A DNA stretch of 64,000 bases from Bradyrhizobium sp. LLZ17 (GTDB lineage Bacteria; Pseudomonadota; Alphaproteobacteria; Rhizobiales; Xanthobacteraceae), in contig NZ_CP165734.1 in NCBI RefSeq assembly GCF_041200145.1, forward strand, positions 992,001 through 1,056,000, in the 5' to 3' direction. The translations under genes and the position numbers were made by a program. Shown here one piece after another: positions 28,413-38,543 of this stretch. Under the pieces are notes generated by a model. The model saw only the letters and a program-made list of their open reading frames with translations. It searched no databases and was not told the DNA's origin. Position 1 is the stretch's first letter; each line of letters opens with the position of its first letter.

Positions 28413-28825
28413 TTACGCTGCGACGCCAGCGAAGGCGTCGAGATCGGCGAGCAGTTGGTCCCATGCAAGCGCAATGTCCGGCCCCCATTCATGGCCGAGG
28501 AGATCTCGCAGCGTATCCCTGATGACGGCGAAGAAGGCGATGAACAGCTCGCGCGGCGTGCCATAGGCATCGTGCGAGGCGACTTCGCAGGCGATCAAGC
28601 GGAAATGCCCGCGGCGCTCGCCCCGAAGTCGAGGATCGCCTCGATCGTCAGCGCGAGCATCGATCCCTTCACGAGCTCACTGCCTTGCGTGCGGAACATC
28701 GCCTGCGTTTCGGGATGCTCGCAGAACAGCCGTCGGTAAACCAGCGGGGTGAGATCCGCGCAGCGCATCGCTGCCAGTTCGAAGCTCCGTTCAATCGGGT
28801 TGGAAGGGAGGTCCATCGGGCGCAT
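28413..28825 (-). CDS. globin-like protein, frameshifted near 28625
   Basis: Two frames together give a protein of about 137 residues. The first part, from the ATG at 28825, includes Y-R-R-L-F-C-E-H-P-E-T-Q-A-M-F. The second reads H-F-R-L-I-A-C-E-V-A-S-H-D-A-Y-G and R-D-T-L-R-D-L-L-G. Adding one base at about 28624-28625 (T-T-C-G-x-G-G-G) joins them as D-F-A-G-E-R-R-G-H-F-R. This is the single-domain globin pattern, where the heme-binding histidine would be in the G-H-F or S-H-D segment. The break may be a sequence error. A terminator-like hairpin sits only 14 bases upstream of the start. Confidence 0.65.
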
Positions 28826-28838
28826 CAGCCCCGCAGAC

Positions 28839-28867
28839 AAAAAAAGAGCGGGGCCCTAGCCCCGCTC
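28839..28867 (-). terminator. intrinsic terminator-like hairpin in the globin leader
   Basis: On the minus strand a perfect nine-pair GC-rich stem (GAGCGGGGC with its complement, loop of four) at 28867-28846 is directly followed by seven Ts (28845-28839). This has the form of a Rho-independent terminator for leftward transcription. No gene on the minus strand lies just upstream; the next gene to the right reads rightward. It ends 14 bases before the globin ATG, which allows attenuation of globin expression. Confidence 0.7.
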
Positions 28868-29274
28868 AAAAATTGTGTCGACCCTATTATCCCCGATTCT
28901 AAGATTTGATCTTGATTGGCGGGGCGACGCTGCGTTTTGCGCGCCAGGGGCTCCTCCCGAGACTTGGACCACCAGACTTCGACCTCACGGCCAGTCTGAG
29001 CAAGAGGGATGCTAGATCAACTTTTCTCACTTGTCATCATTTTCGGCAACGATTGTTCAAAATTCGAGCAATTGACGAAATGATCGGGCTGATCACCCGA
29101 TAAGCAGCTGAAAAACATGAGAAAATTTCGGCTTTATGGGGTGCTGCCGCTGCCTCTCCGGCCGCCGGCCGGGCAGTTGGAACACAGTTCGCGAGAAACT
29201 TGCGCCAGCCCAAGTAGACAGGCGAAGCGATCTCGACTCGGAACGGGTGTGATGTTTAGTTAGCAGGCGAACGA
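28868..29274. other. 407-base intergenic region, leader of globin and copper genes
   Basis: This region separates the leftward globin gene from the rightward DUF2946 gene, so it should hold both promoters. On the minus strand a 29-codon open frame (28994-28905) starts GTG and ends P-P-I-K-I-K-S just before the terminator stem; it is arginine- and lysine-rich. I cannot tell whether it is translated, and I do not recognise a known riboswitch or small RNA. Confidence 0.3.
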
Positions 29275-29661
29275 ATGGTTCGGCGGATGCGTGCAGGCCT
29301 GCAAAAATTCCTACCGGTTGTCCTGCTCGCTCTGGTGATGCAGGTGCTGGCGCCGATTGCCGCCTGCTGGGCGGCGGGTCAGGCTGTTGCCGATCCGCTT
29401 ACGACTGGCCTCATCTGCCACAGCGTCGGCGAGCAGGGCGGTCCGGGCGACCAGAACGGCTCCCCCACGGCACATGCCGGTGCGTGTGCGCTGTGTTGTC
29501 TGGCGCAGGCCAACACGTCGTTCGATTCGCCGCCGCAGGCTGTACTCTCCATTCCTTTCCGCCACGCCGAGCGCGTGGTGTGGCATGCGGCGGACGTATC
29601 CGTCGACGCTGCCCGCAAGGGCGCGAGCGCCCAGGCACGCGGGCCTCCGCAGTTTTCCTGA
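29275..29661 (+). CDS. DUF2946-like small secreted or membrane protein
   Basis: This is a 128-residue protein. It has one N-terminal hydrophobic segment (about 10-32), then a region with several cysteines and histidines (L-I-C-H-S, A-H-A-G-A-C-A-L-C-C-L-A-Q-A) which is typical of DUF2946 proteins found beside copper and TonB genes. It lies directly before the TonB receptor gene. A role in copper binding or transport is inferred from the context only. Confidence 0.7.
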   Translation: MVRRMRAGLQKFLPVVLLALVMQVLAPIAACWAAGQAVADPLTTGLICHSVGEQGGPGDQNGSPTAHAGACALCCLAQANTSFDSPPQAVLSIPFRHAERVVWHAADVSVDAARKGASAQARGPPQFS

Positions 29662-29745
29662 CGACCTTCGGTGTCGCCGCGGTCCGTCCGCCGGCGATTG
29701 ATGTGTCAATTCACCGGCGATCTGTGCCGGCGCCAGGAATGCACC

Positions 29746-32208
29746 ATGTTATCTCGTCATGCCCGCCGCGGCGTGAGCGTCGTCGCCGTTCAGGCCGCGC
29801 TGCTGGTCTCGTCAAGCGGAGGTTTTGCACAGTCCGCCGAAAGCGCGCTGCCGGCGGTGACCGTCGATGCACCTGCGACGGTGAAACCGAAGCCACGCAA
29901 GCCCGTCGCTCAGGCGGCTGGAGTCAGGAGATCATCGGCAAAGCCGGTTACGGCGCAGCCGGCCCCGGTCGCCGCGACCAATGACCAGGGCGCTGGCAGC
30001 CCCGGAGCTGCGCTGGACCAGCCGGCGGCTGCGGCGCGCTATCAATTGCCCCAGCGATCCTTCAGCGTCACCGCGAAGCAAATCGACGAGACCATCAACC
30101 TCAAGGATCCCGAAGACGCGGTCAAATACATGCCGAGCCTTTTCGTGCGAAAGCGCAACGACGGCGACAATCAGGCGGTGCTGGCGACGCGAAGCTGGGG
30201 GCTGAATTCGAGCGCACGCACGCTGATCTACTACGACGACCTGCTGATCTCGGCCCTGATCGGCAACAACAACTCCGGCGCCTCTCCGAAATGGAACCTG
30301 ATCTCGCCCGAGGCGATCGGACGGGTCGATTTCCTCAATGGTCCGTTTGCCGCGGCGTATCCGGGCAATTCGATCGGTGGCGTCCTGCTGATCACGTCCA
30401 AGATGCCGGACAAGCCGTTTGCCGTGGCCAAAGAAACGGTCTCTGTGATGCCGTGGAATCAATACGGTACCAAGGACACCTACGTCACCAGCCAGACCAG
30501 CGCCGCCGCCGGTAATCGGGACGGCAAGTTGTCGTGGCTCGTGAGCGCAAACTATCTCGACAGCTACCAGCAACCGCTGACCTACACGACTTTCGGCAGC
30601 ATCCCCGCAGGCGCCACCGGCGCTTTCGCGGCAAGGAACAAGGTCGGGCAGGAAGCCGATGTCGTGGGTACCGGCATTCTCGCGCATTCGCAGCAGACGT
30701 CCGGAAATCTGCGGCTTGCCTACGATCTGTCGCCACTCGTGCAGGCAACCTACTCGTTGGGCATCTGGAATAATCACCAGGTTTCCGACCCGCAGACCTA
30801 CTTGCGTTCGACAGTGACGGGGGCACCGACCTTTGCCGGTATCAGCACGTTTGCGAACGGGAAGTACATCTGGGACGAGACCCACTTGAGCAACGCAGTC
30901 GCCCTCAAGAGCGACAGCAAAGGTATGTTCGATTTCGATCTCTCTGCGTCCAGCTACAATTATCTTGAGGATACTCAGCTCAATCCGTTCACGGTAACCA
31001 GCGGTGTCGGGTTCTCGCAGAACGGCAAGATCACGCGCATGGACGGAACCAACTGGCAGAATGCAGACGCCAAAGGCATCTGGCGTCCGTTCGGGTATGA
31101 CGGCCCTCACGAGATTAGTTTTGGCCTGCATGGTGATCGCTACCGCCTGGAGAATCCCACTTATGCCTCGACGGTCTGGTACCAGACCTCTTCCACCGGC
31201 ACCGGGCAGCTCTATGCAAGCGGCGAGGGGGAGACACGGGCCGGCGCACTGTGGCTTCAGGACGCTTGGAAGATCCAACCGAACCTGAAGCTCACCTTGG
31301 GAGGGCGGCTGGAGAGCTGGAAAGCGTTCGATGGGTTCAACGTCGTGACCGCGACCACGGCGGCGGGCGCGATTGCCTCCACCTTCGCGACGAACCAGCC
31401 GGGACTTGCATCGGCGAACTTCTCGCCCAAGGCTTCGTTGTCGTACGATCCGAATAAGGATTGGAACGTCACCGCCAATTTTGGCGAGGCTTACCGCTAT
31501 CCGACAGTTCTGGAACTCTACCAGAACGTGACGGTCGGCAGCACCATCACGGTTGCCAATCCTTTCCTGAAGCCTGAGCAGGATTTTACGGGTGAGCTCA
31601 ACATTGAGCGTCACTGGAGCGACGGCCGGGTGCGCCTGACGCTGTTCAGGGAGCGGACCAACAATGCGATCATCTCACAAACCAACGCGATCAACGCAAC
31701 GCAGACGGCCACGACGTTCAGCAATGTCGACGCGGTCAGGATGCAAGGTGCGGAGTTGTCCGCCGACAAGGATAACGTCTTTATCCAGGGCCTTCAGCTT
31801 TTCGGGAGTCTGACCTATGTCGACTCGCGCATCCTCGCCGATGCAAGCTGGGCTGGCAAGGATCCCTTGACGGGTGTTCCGACAACGGCAGCCGGCAAGC
31901 GTGTGCCCAATGTGCCCGATTGGCGCGCCAAGTTCGGCGTGACCTATCGACCTAACGAGAGCTGGGCTTATACGGTCGCGGCGCGCTACAGCGGCAAGCA
32001 ATATTCGACGTTGGACAACACCGACAGCGTTTCGCACGTCTACGGCGCCTTCGATAATTTTTTCGTTGTGGACATGAAGATCCACTACAACGCGACGAAG
32101 AATTTTGCGTTCGATTTCGGGATCGATAATCTGTTCAACGCGCAGTACTTCCTGTTTCATCCGTTCCCGGGACGAACTTTCGTTCTCGCCGGCAAGTACA
32201 CGTTCTGA
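29746..32208 (+). CDS. TonB-dependent receptor, probably copper or metal related
   Basis: This is an outer-membrane receptor of 820 residues from the ATG at 29746, which gives a proper signal peptide (to about G-F-A-Q-S). Open frame continues to 29671 but the peptide there is not signal-like. After a proline/lysine-rich linker the plug domain shows Y-M-P-S-L-F-V-R-K-R. The barrel has many alternating aromatic strands and the C terminus ends in K-Y-T-F, with a terminal aromatic as needed for BAM insertion. The downstream copper genes suggest a copper uptake receptor similar to the OprC/NosA class; the ligand is inference. Confidence 0.88.
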   Translation: MLSRHARRGVSVVAVQAALLVSSSGGFAQSAESALPAVTVDAPATVKPKPRKPVAQAAGVRRSSAKPVTAQPAPVAATNDQGAGSPGAALDQPAAAARYQLPQRSFSVTAKQIDETINLKDPEDAVKYMPSLFVRKRNDGDNQAVLATRSWGLNSSARTLIYYDDLLISALIGNNNSGASPKWNLISPEAIGRVDFLNGPFAAAYPGNSIGGVLLITSKMPDKPFAVAKETVSVMPWNQYGTKDTYVTSQTSAAAGNRDGKLSWLVSANYLDSYQQPLTYTTFGSIPAGATGAFAARNKVGQEADVVGTGILAHSQQTSGNLRLAYDLSPLVQATYSLGIWNNHQVSDPQTYLRSTVTGAPTFAGISTFANGKYIWDETHLSNAVALKSDSKGMFDFDLSASSYNYLEDTQLNPFTVTSGVGFSQNGKITRMDGTNWQNADAKGIWRPFGYDGPHEISFGLHGDRYRLENPTYASTVWYQTSSTGTGQLYASGEGETRAGALWLQDAWKIQPNLKLTLGGRLESWKAFDGFNVVTATTAAGAIASTFATNQPGLASANFSPKASLSYDPNKDWNVTANFGEAYRYPTVLELYQNVTVGSTITVANPFLKPEQDFTGELNIERHWSDGRVRLTLFRERTNNAIISQTNAINATQTATTFSNVDAVRMQGAELSADKDNVFIQGLQLFGSLTYVDSRILADASWAGKDPLTGVPTTAAGKRVPNVPDWRAKFGVTYRPNESWAYTVAARYSGKQYSTLDNTDSVSHVYGAFDNFFVVDMKIHYNATKNFAFDFGIDNLFNAQYFLFHPFPGRTFVLAGKYTF

Positions 32209-32249
32209 CCGGCGGGACAATCTCAACGGCGACAAGAAAGGCAAACGAC

Positions 32250-32774
32250 ATGAACAACCTCTCACGCATCCTTGCTCTCGCGACGCTCTCGGCCGTCGTG
32301 ATCGCCGCGCCGGTCCGCGCCGACGAGGTCAAGGCCGGCGATCTCGTGATCTCGCAAGCCTGGAGCCGGGCAACCCCGAGCGGAGCAAAGGTCGCCGGCG
32401 GCTATCTCACGATAGAGAACAAGGGGACGGCGCCGGATAAGCTCCTCAGCGTCTCGGCCGAGATCGCGGGCAAGGCAGATCTCCACGAGATGACGACGGA
32501 GAACGGCGTGATGAAGATGCGCCCGCTGGACAAGGGCCTCGTGATCGAACCGGGCAAGACCGTGAAGTTTGCACCGGGCGGCTATCATTTGATGCTCCAG
32601 GAGCTCAAAGCGCCGCTCAAGCAGGGCGACAAGGTGCCGGTCACGTTGGAGTTCGAGAGGGCGGGCAAGATCGCGGTATCACTCGACGTCCAGGGCGTCG
32701 GCGCGCAGGCGCCCGGCGGAGGCGGAAGCATGATGATGAAGAAAATGCCCGATCATTCGGGAATGAAAATGTGA
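32250..32774 (+). CDS. copper chaperone PCu(A)C family protein
   Basis: This is a periplasmic Cu(I) chaperone of 174 residues that helps assemble the Cu(A) or Cu(B) site of cytochrome oxidase. It has a signal peptide ending P-V-R-A-D. The metal motif is complete: H79 and M81 (L-H-E-M), M90 (V-M-K-M), H113 and M115 (Y-H-L-M-L), matching the family spacing. The C-terminal tail is rich in methionine and histidine (M-M-M-K-K-M, H-S-G-M-K-M), an extra copper-binding tail. Confidence 0.93.
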   Translation: MNNLSRILALATLSAVVIAAPVRADEVKAGDLVISQAWSRATPSGAKVAGGYLTIENKGTAPDKLLSVSAEIAGKADLHEMTTENGVMKMRPLDKGLVIEPGKTVKFAPGGYHLMLQELKAPLKQGDKVPVTLEFERAGKIAVSLDVQGVGAQAPGGGGSMMMKKMPDHSGMKM

Positions 32775-32806
32775 CGAGCGTGATCCAGCTCTCCGGGAGA
32801 CCAAAC

Positions 32807-33325
32807 ATGTCGAAGACATCCTGGCTGGTCCTGATGGCTGCGCTCGCCGCATCGCCCGCGGCGGCGCACGTCTATCTGGAAGGCAAGCAGGCTACGGTCG
32901 GCGCGTCCTATAAGGCCGTCTTCGCCGTGCCGCATGGCTGTTCGGGCTCGCCCACGATCAAGATTCGTGTGCAGATCCCCGAGGGCGTTATCGCAGTGAA
33001 GCCGATGCCGAAGGCTGGCTGGAGCGTCGATGTGGTCGAGGGCCAATATGCCGGCGATTACGATTATCACGGCAAGAAGCTGTCCTCGGGAGCAAAGGAA
33101 GTGGTTTGGTCCGACGGCAAGCTGCCGGACCAGAACTATGACGAGTTCGTCATGAGCAGCTTTCTCACTGACGGTTTGAAGCCGAACACCACGCTGTACT
33201 TTCCTGTGGTGCAGGAATGCGAGAAAGGAATCAGCCGCTGGATCGAAATCCCTGCGGAAGGAGCAGGGCACTCACATGAAGAGAAGTCCCCGGCGCCAGG
33301 CGTGAAATTGCTGCCAAAGCCCTAA
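32807..33325 (+). CDS. YcnI/DUF1775 family copper-binding protein
   Basis: This is a 172-residue exported protein from the ATG at 32807 (GGGAGA upstream). A start at 32771 inside the previous gene is unlikely. The signal peptide ends S-P-A-A-A, so the mature protein would begin with histidine (H-V-Y-L-E), the residue that binds copper in DUF1775 domains. The fold is shown by V-F-A-V-P-H-G-C-S-G-S-P-T, with two cysteines (the second in V-V-Q-E-C-E-K). It overlaps the copCD start by one base. Confidence 0.9.
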   Translation: MSKTSWLVLMAALAASPAAAHVYLEGKQATVGASYKAVFAVPHGCSGSPTIKIRVQIPEGVIAVKPMPKAGWSVDVVEGQYAGDYDYHGKKLSSGAKEVVWSDGKLPDQNYDEFVMSSFLTDGLKPNTTLYFPVVQECEKGISRWIEIPAEGAGHSHEEKSPAPGVKLLPKP

Positions 33326-34886
33326 TGCGCCTGATCGCTGCACTCACGACACTGCTGGTCCTTGTCGGTTGTACGACCGGCGCGTTCGCGCATGCGGCCC
33401 TGATCGCAGTCGAGCCGGCTAGCGGCAGTATCCTCGCGAGTGCTCCGAAGGCGGTGGAGCTGCGCTTCAACGAGGCGGTGACGCCCGGCGCAATCCAGTT
33501 GATCGACGGGACGGGCAGGGCGCGTGGCGACGTGCGAGTCACCATTTCGGGCGAGAGCATCTCTGTCGCGATGCCGCCGGACCTGCCGCAGGGCACGGCG
33601 GTCGTGAGCTACCGCGTGATCTCGCAGGACGGTCATCCCGTCGCCGGGTCCGTGCTTTTCTCGGTTGGCGCTCCGACCGCGACGAAGCCGCCGGCCAATG
33701 CGCAGGGCCGGCTGAACGCACTGATCTGGCTGGCGCGAGTCGGTCTCTATCTCGGGCTTTTTGTCGGCGTTGGCGGCGTGTTCTTTGCCCGCTGGTTTGC
33801 GGGCTCGACGACGGGCATGACCGTGCCGCGCGTCGCGCTCCTTGTTGGTCTCGCGAGCGCTGTTGCCTCTGTTGGCGTACTTGGCCTCGATCTCCTCGGC
33901 CTGCCGCTGGCGGCGGTTGTGACGGCGCGCCCGTGGATGATCGCATTTGCGACCAGCGCCGGTCCCGCGTTGCTGGTTGCCATCGCCGCGATGCTGCTCG
34001 CGCTGATGGCGCTGCGCAGCGCGTGGTACGCCCGTGCTGTTGCCGTCGTCGCGTTCGTCGGCGTTGGCCTGTCGCTCGCCATGACCGGGCACGCTGCAAC
34101 GGCGCCCCCGAAATGCTGACGCGCCCTGCGATGTTCCTCCACGGCCTCGGCGTCGCCTTCTGGATTGGCGCACTCGCGCCGCTGACAGCACTGGTATCAA
34201 AGCCAACCGCCGCAACCTTGCCAGTCCTGGACCGCTTCTCGCGCATCGCAATGCCGGTTGTGGCAGCGCTGGCGCTGACCGGCCTGTTGCTCGCGATCAT
34301 TCAGCTCGAAAAGCTGTCGGCGCTGGTGGAGACCAATTATGGCCTCATCCTCGCGATCAAGCTGGCGCTGGTCTTCTTCCTTGTGGCACTCGCCGCGCTC
34401 AATCGATTCCGGCTGATGCCGGCGCTGGCGCACAATCGCAAGGCCGCGCCTGCGCTTAAACGCGCGATCCTGCTAGAGTGCGGGGTCGCGGTCGGTATCT
34501 TCGCCGTCGTTGCCGGCTGGCGCTTCACGCCGCCCCCGCGGACGATCGTTCCCGAGACGCCGCTGGCGATCCACATCCACACCGACAAGGCGATGTTCCA
34601 GGTGCTGGTGTCGCCGGGCAAGCCGGGTGTGGACGATTTCGTGCTCCAGCTCATGACCGGAGAGGCGACGCCGCTTCAGGCCAAGGAGGCGACGCTGACC
34701 TTGAGCCTGCCCGAGCGCGGTATCGAGCCGATGGAGCGCGACGCCGAGCTCGGACCCGATGGCTACTGGCACGTGCGCAACGTGGAGTTGCCTTTCGCGG
34801 GCCGCTGGCGTCTGCGTATCGATGCGCTGGTGACCGATTTCGAGAAGATCACGCTCGAGGACGAGCTCGAGGTCGCGCCGCCTTGA
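33325..34886 (+). CDS. CopC-CopD fusion protein (YcnJ-like), frameshifted near 34106
   Basis: The joined protein has about 520 residues. Residues 1-115 are an exported CopC domain whose mature end starts with histidine (A-F-A-H-A-A-L) and which has H-P-V-A-G-S. A CopD membrane region of about eight helices follows, then a periplasmic C-terminal domain (about 390-520). The first frame ends at 34119 and the rest continues in another frame up to 34886, with V-A-F-W-I-G-A-L-A-P as the CopD segment past the break. One lost base in the C-run at about 34104-34109 explains it, perhaps a sequence error. Gene order YcnI then CopC-CopD is the same as in the Bacillus ycn operon. Confidence 0.8.
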
Positions 34887-34937
34887 TGTTGCCCGGTTCA
34901 AGCTGAACCTGAAGTCGACGGAAAAATGACAGGAATT

Positions 34938-34958
34938 CCGCTGCGTTAGCGGCTTTTC
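34938..34958 (+). terminator. weak hairpin after copCD
   Basis: A five-pair stem CCGCT/AGCGG with a five-base loop (34938-34952) followed by CTTTTCC lies in the gap before proS. It is short and may be only a weak terminator for the copper genes. Confidence 0.35.
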
Positions 34959-35032
34959 CTCATTCCCGGTCTTGTGTTTTCGCTCCCAATCCGGTTTCAC
35001 TGCAAGCCGTCGCTGATTCTTTGAGTGTTGCC

Positions 35033-36352
35033 ATGCGGTTGTCACGGTTCTTTCTGCCTATCCTGAAGGAAAATCCGAAAGAGGCGGAAATCGTCTCGCA
35101 TCGCCTGATGCTGCGTGCCGGCATGATCCGTCAGGAGGCTGCCGGCATCTATGCCTGGCTGCCGCTCGGCTTTCGCGTGCTGAAGAAGATCGAGCAGATC
35201 GTGCGCGAGGAGCAGGACCGCTCCGGCGCGCTGGAGCTCCTGATGCCGACGCTCCAGCTCGCCGATCTCTGGCGCGAGAGCGGCCGCTACGACGCTTATG
35301 GCCCGGAGATGCTGCGCATCGCCGATCGCCACAAGCGCGAGCTGCTGTATGGACCGACCAACGAGGAAATGATCACCGAGATCTTCCGTGCCTATGTGAA
35401 GTCCTACAAGAACCTGCCGCTCAATCTCTATCATATCCAATGGAAATTCCGCGACGAGCAGCGTCCGCGTTTCGGCGTGATGCGCGGCCGCGAATTCTTG
35501 ATGAAGGACGCTTATTCCTTCGATCTCAACGAGGCGGCGGCACGGGTCGCCTACAACAAGATGTTCGTGGCCTATTTGCGCACGTTCGCGCGGATGGGGC
35601 TGAAGGCGATTCCGATGCGGGCCGAGACCGGGCCGATTGGCGGCGATCTCAGCCACGAGTTCATCGTGCTCGCCGAGACCGGCGAATCCGGCGTTTTCAT
35701 CAATCGCGATGTGCTGGATTTGCCGGTGCCGGGCGAGGACGTGGATTATGAAGGCGATCTGACCCCGATCATCAAGCAGTGGACGTCGGTCTATGCCGCC
35801 ACAGAGGACGTTCACGATGCCGCGCGCTTCGAACAGGAAGTCCCCGAGGACAAGCGGCTGAACACCCGCGGCATCGAGGTCGGCCAGATCTTCTATTTCG
35901 GCACCAAATATTCCGAGCCGATGAAGGCGATGGTGGCCGGCCCCGATGGCGTCGACGTGCCGATCCATGGCGGCTCCTACGGTGTCGGCGTCTCCCGCCT
36001 GCTCGGCGCCATCATCGAGGCCTGCCATGACGATTCCGGCATCAAATGGCCGGAGGCCGTGGCGCCGTTCCGAGCCGTGGTGCTCAACCTCAAGCAGGGT
36101 GACGCGGCGGTCGATGCGGCCTGCGAAAAACTCTATGCCGAGCTCTCAGCCAAGGGCGTCGACGTGCTCTATGACGACACCGACCAGCGCGCCGGCGCCA
36201 AATTCGCCGCCGCCGATCTGATCGGGATCCCCTGGCAGATCATGATCGGGCCGAAGGGCCTCGCCGACGGCAAGGTCGAAATCAAGCGCCGCAGTGACGG
36301 CGCCCGCGAAACGATGTCGCCGGCGGACGCAGTCGCTCGCCTGGTCGGCTGA
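35033..36352 (+). CDS. proS: prolyl-tRNA synthetase
   Basis: This is a class II aminoacyl-tRNA synthetase, 439 residues from the ATG at 35033. That is the short form without the editing insertion, usual in alphaproteobacteria. Motif 2 [17 protein letters not shown] and motif 3 G-S-Y-G-V-G-V-S-R are visible, and the anticodon-binding domain covers about 340-430. It restarts the core gene order broken at the DUF1467 gene and is followed by lolC/E. Confidence 0.96.
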   Translation: MRLSRFFLPILKENPKEAEIVSHRLMLRAGMIRQEAAGIYAWLPLGFRVLKKIEQIVREEQDRSGALELLMPTLQLADLWRESGRYDAYGPEMLRIADRHKRELLYGPTNEEMITEIFRAYVKSYKNLPLNLYHIQWKFRDEQRPRFGVMRGREFLMKDAYSFDLNEAAARVAYNKMFVAYLRTFARMGLKAIPMRAETGPIGGDLSHEFIVLAETGESGVFINRDVLDLPVPGEDVDYEGDLTPIIKQWTSVYAATEDVHDAARFEQEVPEDKRLNTRGIEVGQIFYFGTKYSEPMKAMVAGPDGVDVPIHGGSYGVGVSRLLGAIIEACHDDSGIKWPEAVAPFRAVVLNLKQGDAAVDAACEKLYAELSAKGVDVLYDDTDQRAGAKFAAADLIGIPWQIMIGPKGLADGKVEIKRRSDGARETMSPADAVARLVG

Positions 36353-36424
36353 ATAGTGTTCATCGCGCGATAATGGGCCGGCAATCCGGCCACAATTGAC
36401 CCCAGATCATGGGATTATCAAGCG

Positions 36425-37705
36425 ATGGATGAGACCATGACCGAGACTGCACACACCGCGCCTTTCGCCCCCTTCGAGTGGATGCTGTCGGCGCGCTATC
36501 TGCGCGCGCGGCGCAAGGAGGGATTCATTTCGGTCATCGCCGGGTTCTCCTTCCTTGGCATCATGCTGGGCGTGGCGACCCTGATCATCGTCATGGCCGT
36601 GATGAACGGCTTCCGCAAAGAGCTGCTCGATAAGATATTGGGCCTTAACGGGCACATCCTGGTGCAGCCGCTGGAATCGCCGCTGACCGACTGGAAGGAC
36701 GTGGCCGAGCGCATCAGCCAGGTTCAGGGCGTCCGGCTCGCAGCCCCGGTGGTCGATGGTCAGGCGCTGGCGTCCTCGCCCTGGAACGCCTCGGGCGTCC
36801 TGGTGCGCGGCATCCGTTCCGACGACCTCAACAATCTCACCTCGATCGCCAAGAACATCAAGCAGGGTTCGCTCGAGGGCTTTGACGACGGGCAGGGCGT
36901 CGCGATCGGCCGGCGCCTCGCCGATCAATTGTCGCTGCATGCCGGCGACAGCGTGACGCTGGTGGCGCCGAAGGGCGCGGTCACCCCGATGGGCACGACG
37001 CCGCGCATAAAACCCTACAAGATCGTCGCGGTGTTCGAGATCGGCATGTCCGAATATGATCTCGGCTTCGTGTTCATGCCGCTGGCGGAAGCGCAGGCCT
37101 ATTTCAACCGCAGCAGCGACGTGACCTCGATCGAGGTGTTCACCACCAATCCTGATCGCATCGACGCATACCGCAAGGCGGTATCGGAGGCTGCCGGGCG
37201 TCCGGTTTTCCTGGTCGACTGGCGGCAGCGCAACTCGACCTTCTTCAATGCGCTCCAGGTCGAACGCAATGTGATGTTCCTGATCCTGACCATGATCGTG
37301 CTGGTCGCCGCGCTCAACATCGTGTCCGGCCTGATCATGCTGGTAAAGGACAAGGGCAGCGACATCGCGATCCTCCGCACGATGGGGGCCTCCCAGGGTT
37401 CGATCATGCGGATATTCCTGATCACGGGCGCCTCGATCGGCGTGGTCGGCACGCTGGTCGGGTTCGTTGTCGGGCTGGTGATCTGCCTCAACATCAGATC
37501 CATCCGCCAATTCCTGTCCTGGCTGACCAGCACGGAGCTGTTCTCGCCGGAGCTGTACTTCCTTTCGAAGCTGCCTGCCGAGATCGACGTCGGCGAGACC
37601 ACGGCCGTCGTCGTCATGGCGCTGACGCTGTCGTTCCTTGCGACACTGTACCCGTCGTGGCGCGCCGCGCGCCTCGATCCCGTCGAAGCGCTGCGGTACG
37701 AGTGA
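36425..37705 (+). CDS. lolC: lipoprotein-releasing system transmembrane protein LolC/LolE type
   Basis: This is an inner-membrane subunit that releases mature lipoproteins to LolA. It has 426 residues with four transmembrane helices and a large periplasmic domain between the first and second. Family sequences are [17 protein letters not shown] at the first helix and [14 protein letters not shown] near 320. The C-terminal [16 protein letters not shown] is also conserved. Alphaproteobacteria commonly have one such protein forming a dimer, so the name LolF could also apply. Confidence 0.94.
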   Translation: MDETMTETAHTAPFAPFEWMLSARYLRARRKEGFISVIAGFSFLGIMLGVATLIIVMAVMNGFRKELLDKILGLNGHILVQPLESPLTDWKDVAERISQVQGVRLAAPVVDGQALASSPWNASGVLVRGIRSDDLNNLTSIAKNIKQGSLEGFDDGQGVAIGRRLADQLSLHAGDSVTLVAPKGAVTPMGTTPRIKPYKIVAVFEIGMSEYDLGFVFMPLAEAQAYFNRSSDVTSIEVFTTNPDRIDAYRKAVSEAAGRPVFLVDWRQRNSTFFNALQVERNVMFLILTMIVLVAALNIVSGLIMLVKDKGSDIAILRTMGASQGSIMRIFLITGASIGVVGTLVGFVVGLVICLNIRSIRQFLSWLTSTELFSPELYFLSKLPAEIDVGETTAVVVMALTLSFLATLYPSWRAARLDPVEALRYE

Positions 37706-37712
37706 GGGGCTG

Positions 37713-38417
37713 ATGGAGCGGGAGCAGGGGGCGGAAGATGTACCGGTCATTTATCTCCACGAGATAAAGCGGCAGTACTTGCAGGGCGAGGCGGCGCTGA
37801 CGATCCTGGACGGCGCCAAGCTTGCGCTGTGGGCGGGCCAGTCGGTCGCGCTGGTGGCGCCATCGGGCTCCGGCAAGTCGACGCTGCTGCATATCGCGGG
37901 CCTGCTCGAAGCGCCCGATTCCGGCGAGGTCTACGTCAATGGCGCGCCGACCTCGCAATTGCCCGACATCGAGCGAACCCAGCTTCGCCGCACCGATATC
38001 GGCTTCGTCTACCAGTCGCATCGACTGTTGCCGGAATTCTCGGCACTCGAAAACGTCATGATGCCGCAAATGATCCGCGGCCTGAAGAAGTCCGAGAGCG
38101 TCAAGCGCGCCAAGGAGATCCTCGGCTATCTCGGGCTCGGCGACCGCATCACGCATCGCCCGGCCGAGCTGTCGGGCGGCGAGCAGCAGCGGGTGGCGAT
38201 CGCACGCGCGGTGGCCAACGCGCCGCGGGTGCTGTTCGCGGACGAGCCGACCGGCAATCTCGATCCGCACACCGCCGACCACGTGTTCCAGGCGCTGATG
38301 CAGCTGGTCAAGGCGACCCGGGTCTCGATGCTGATCGCGACCCACAACATGGAACTGGCCGGCCGCATGGATCGGCGCGTCTCGCTGGCGAATGGCCAGG
38401 TGATCGAGCTCGACTAA
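37713..38417 (+). CDS. lolD: lipoprotein-releasing ABC transporter ATPase
   Basis: This is the ATPase that powers lipoprotein release, 234 residues from the ATG at 37713, eight bases after lolC. The earlier start at 37638 lies within lolC and is not used. Walker A G-S-G-K-S-T, the signature L-S-G-G-E-Q-Q-R and Walker [13 protein letters not shown] (MacB/LolD type) are present. In related genomes dnaE usually follows; here it is 8.6 kb away. Confidence 0.95.
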   Translation: MEREQGAEDVPVIYLHEIKRQYLQGEAALTILDGAKLALWAGQSVALVAPSGSGKSTLLHIAGLLEAPDSGEVYVNGAPTSQLPDIERTQLRRTDIGFVYQSHRLLPEFSALENVMMPQMIRGLKKSESVKRAKEILGYLGLGDRITHRPAELSGGEQQRVAIARAVANAPRVLFADEPTGNLDPHTADHVFQALMQLVKATRVSMLIATHNMELAGRMDRRVSLANGQVIELD

Positions 38418-38543
38418 AAAGTCGAAAACAACCCCATGCACAGTAGCCGGCCGTTGCCGGCGACAATCGGGGTGGCGCCTGCCAGCCATTTGACGCGCCT
38501 GGCAAAAGTGCGGCGACGGCGCACCGCCGCCGCGTCAGGCGGG

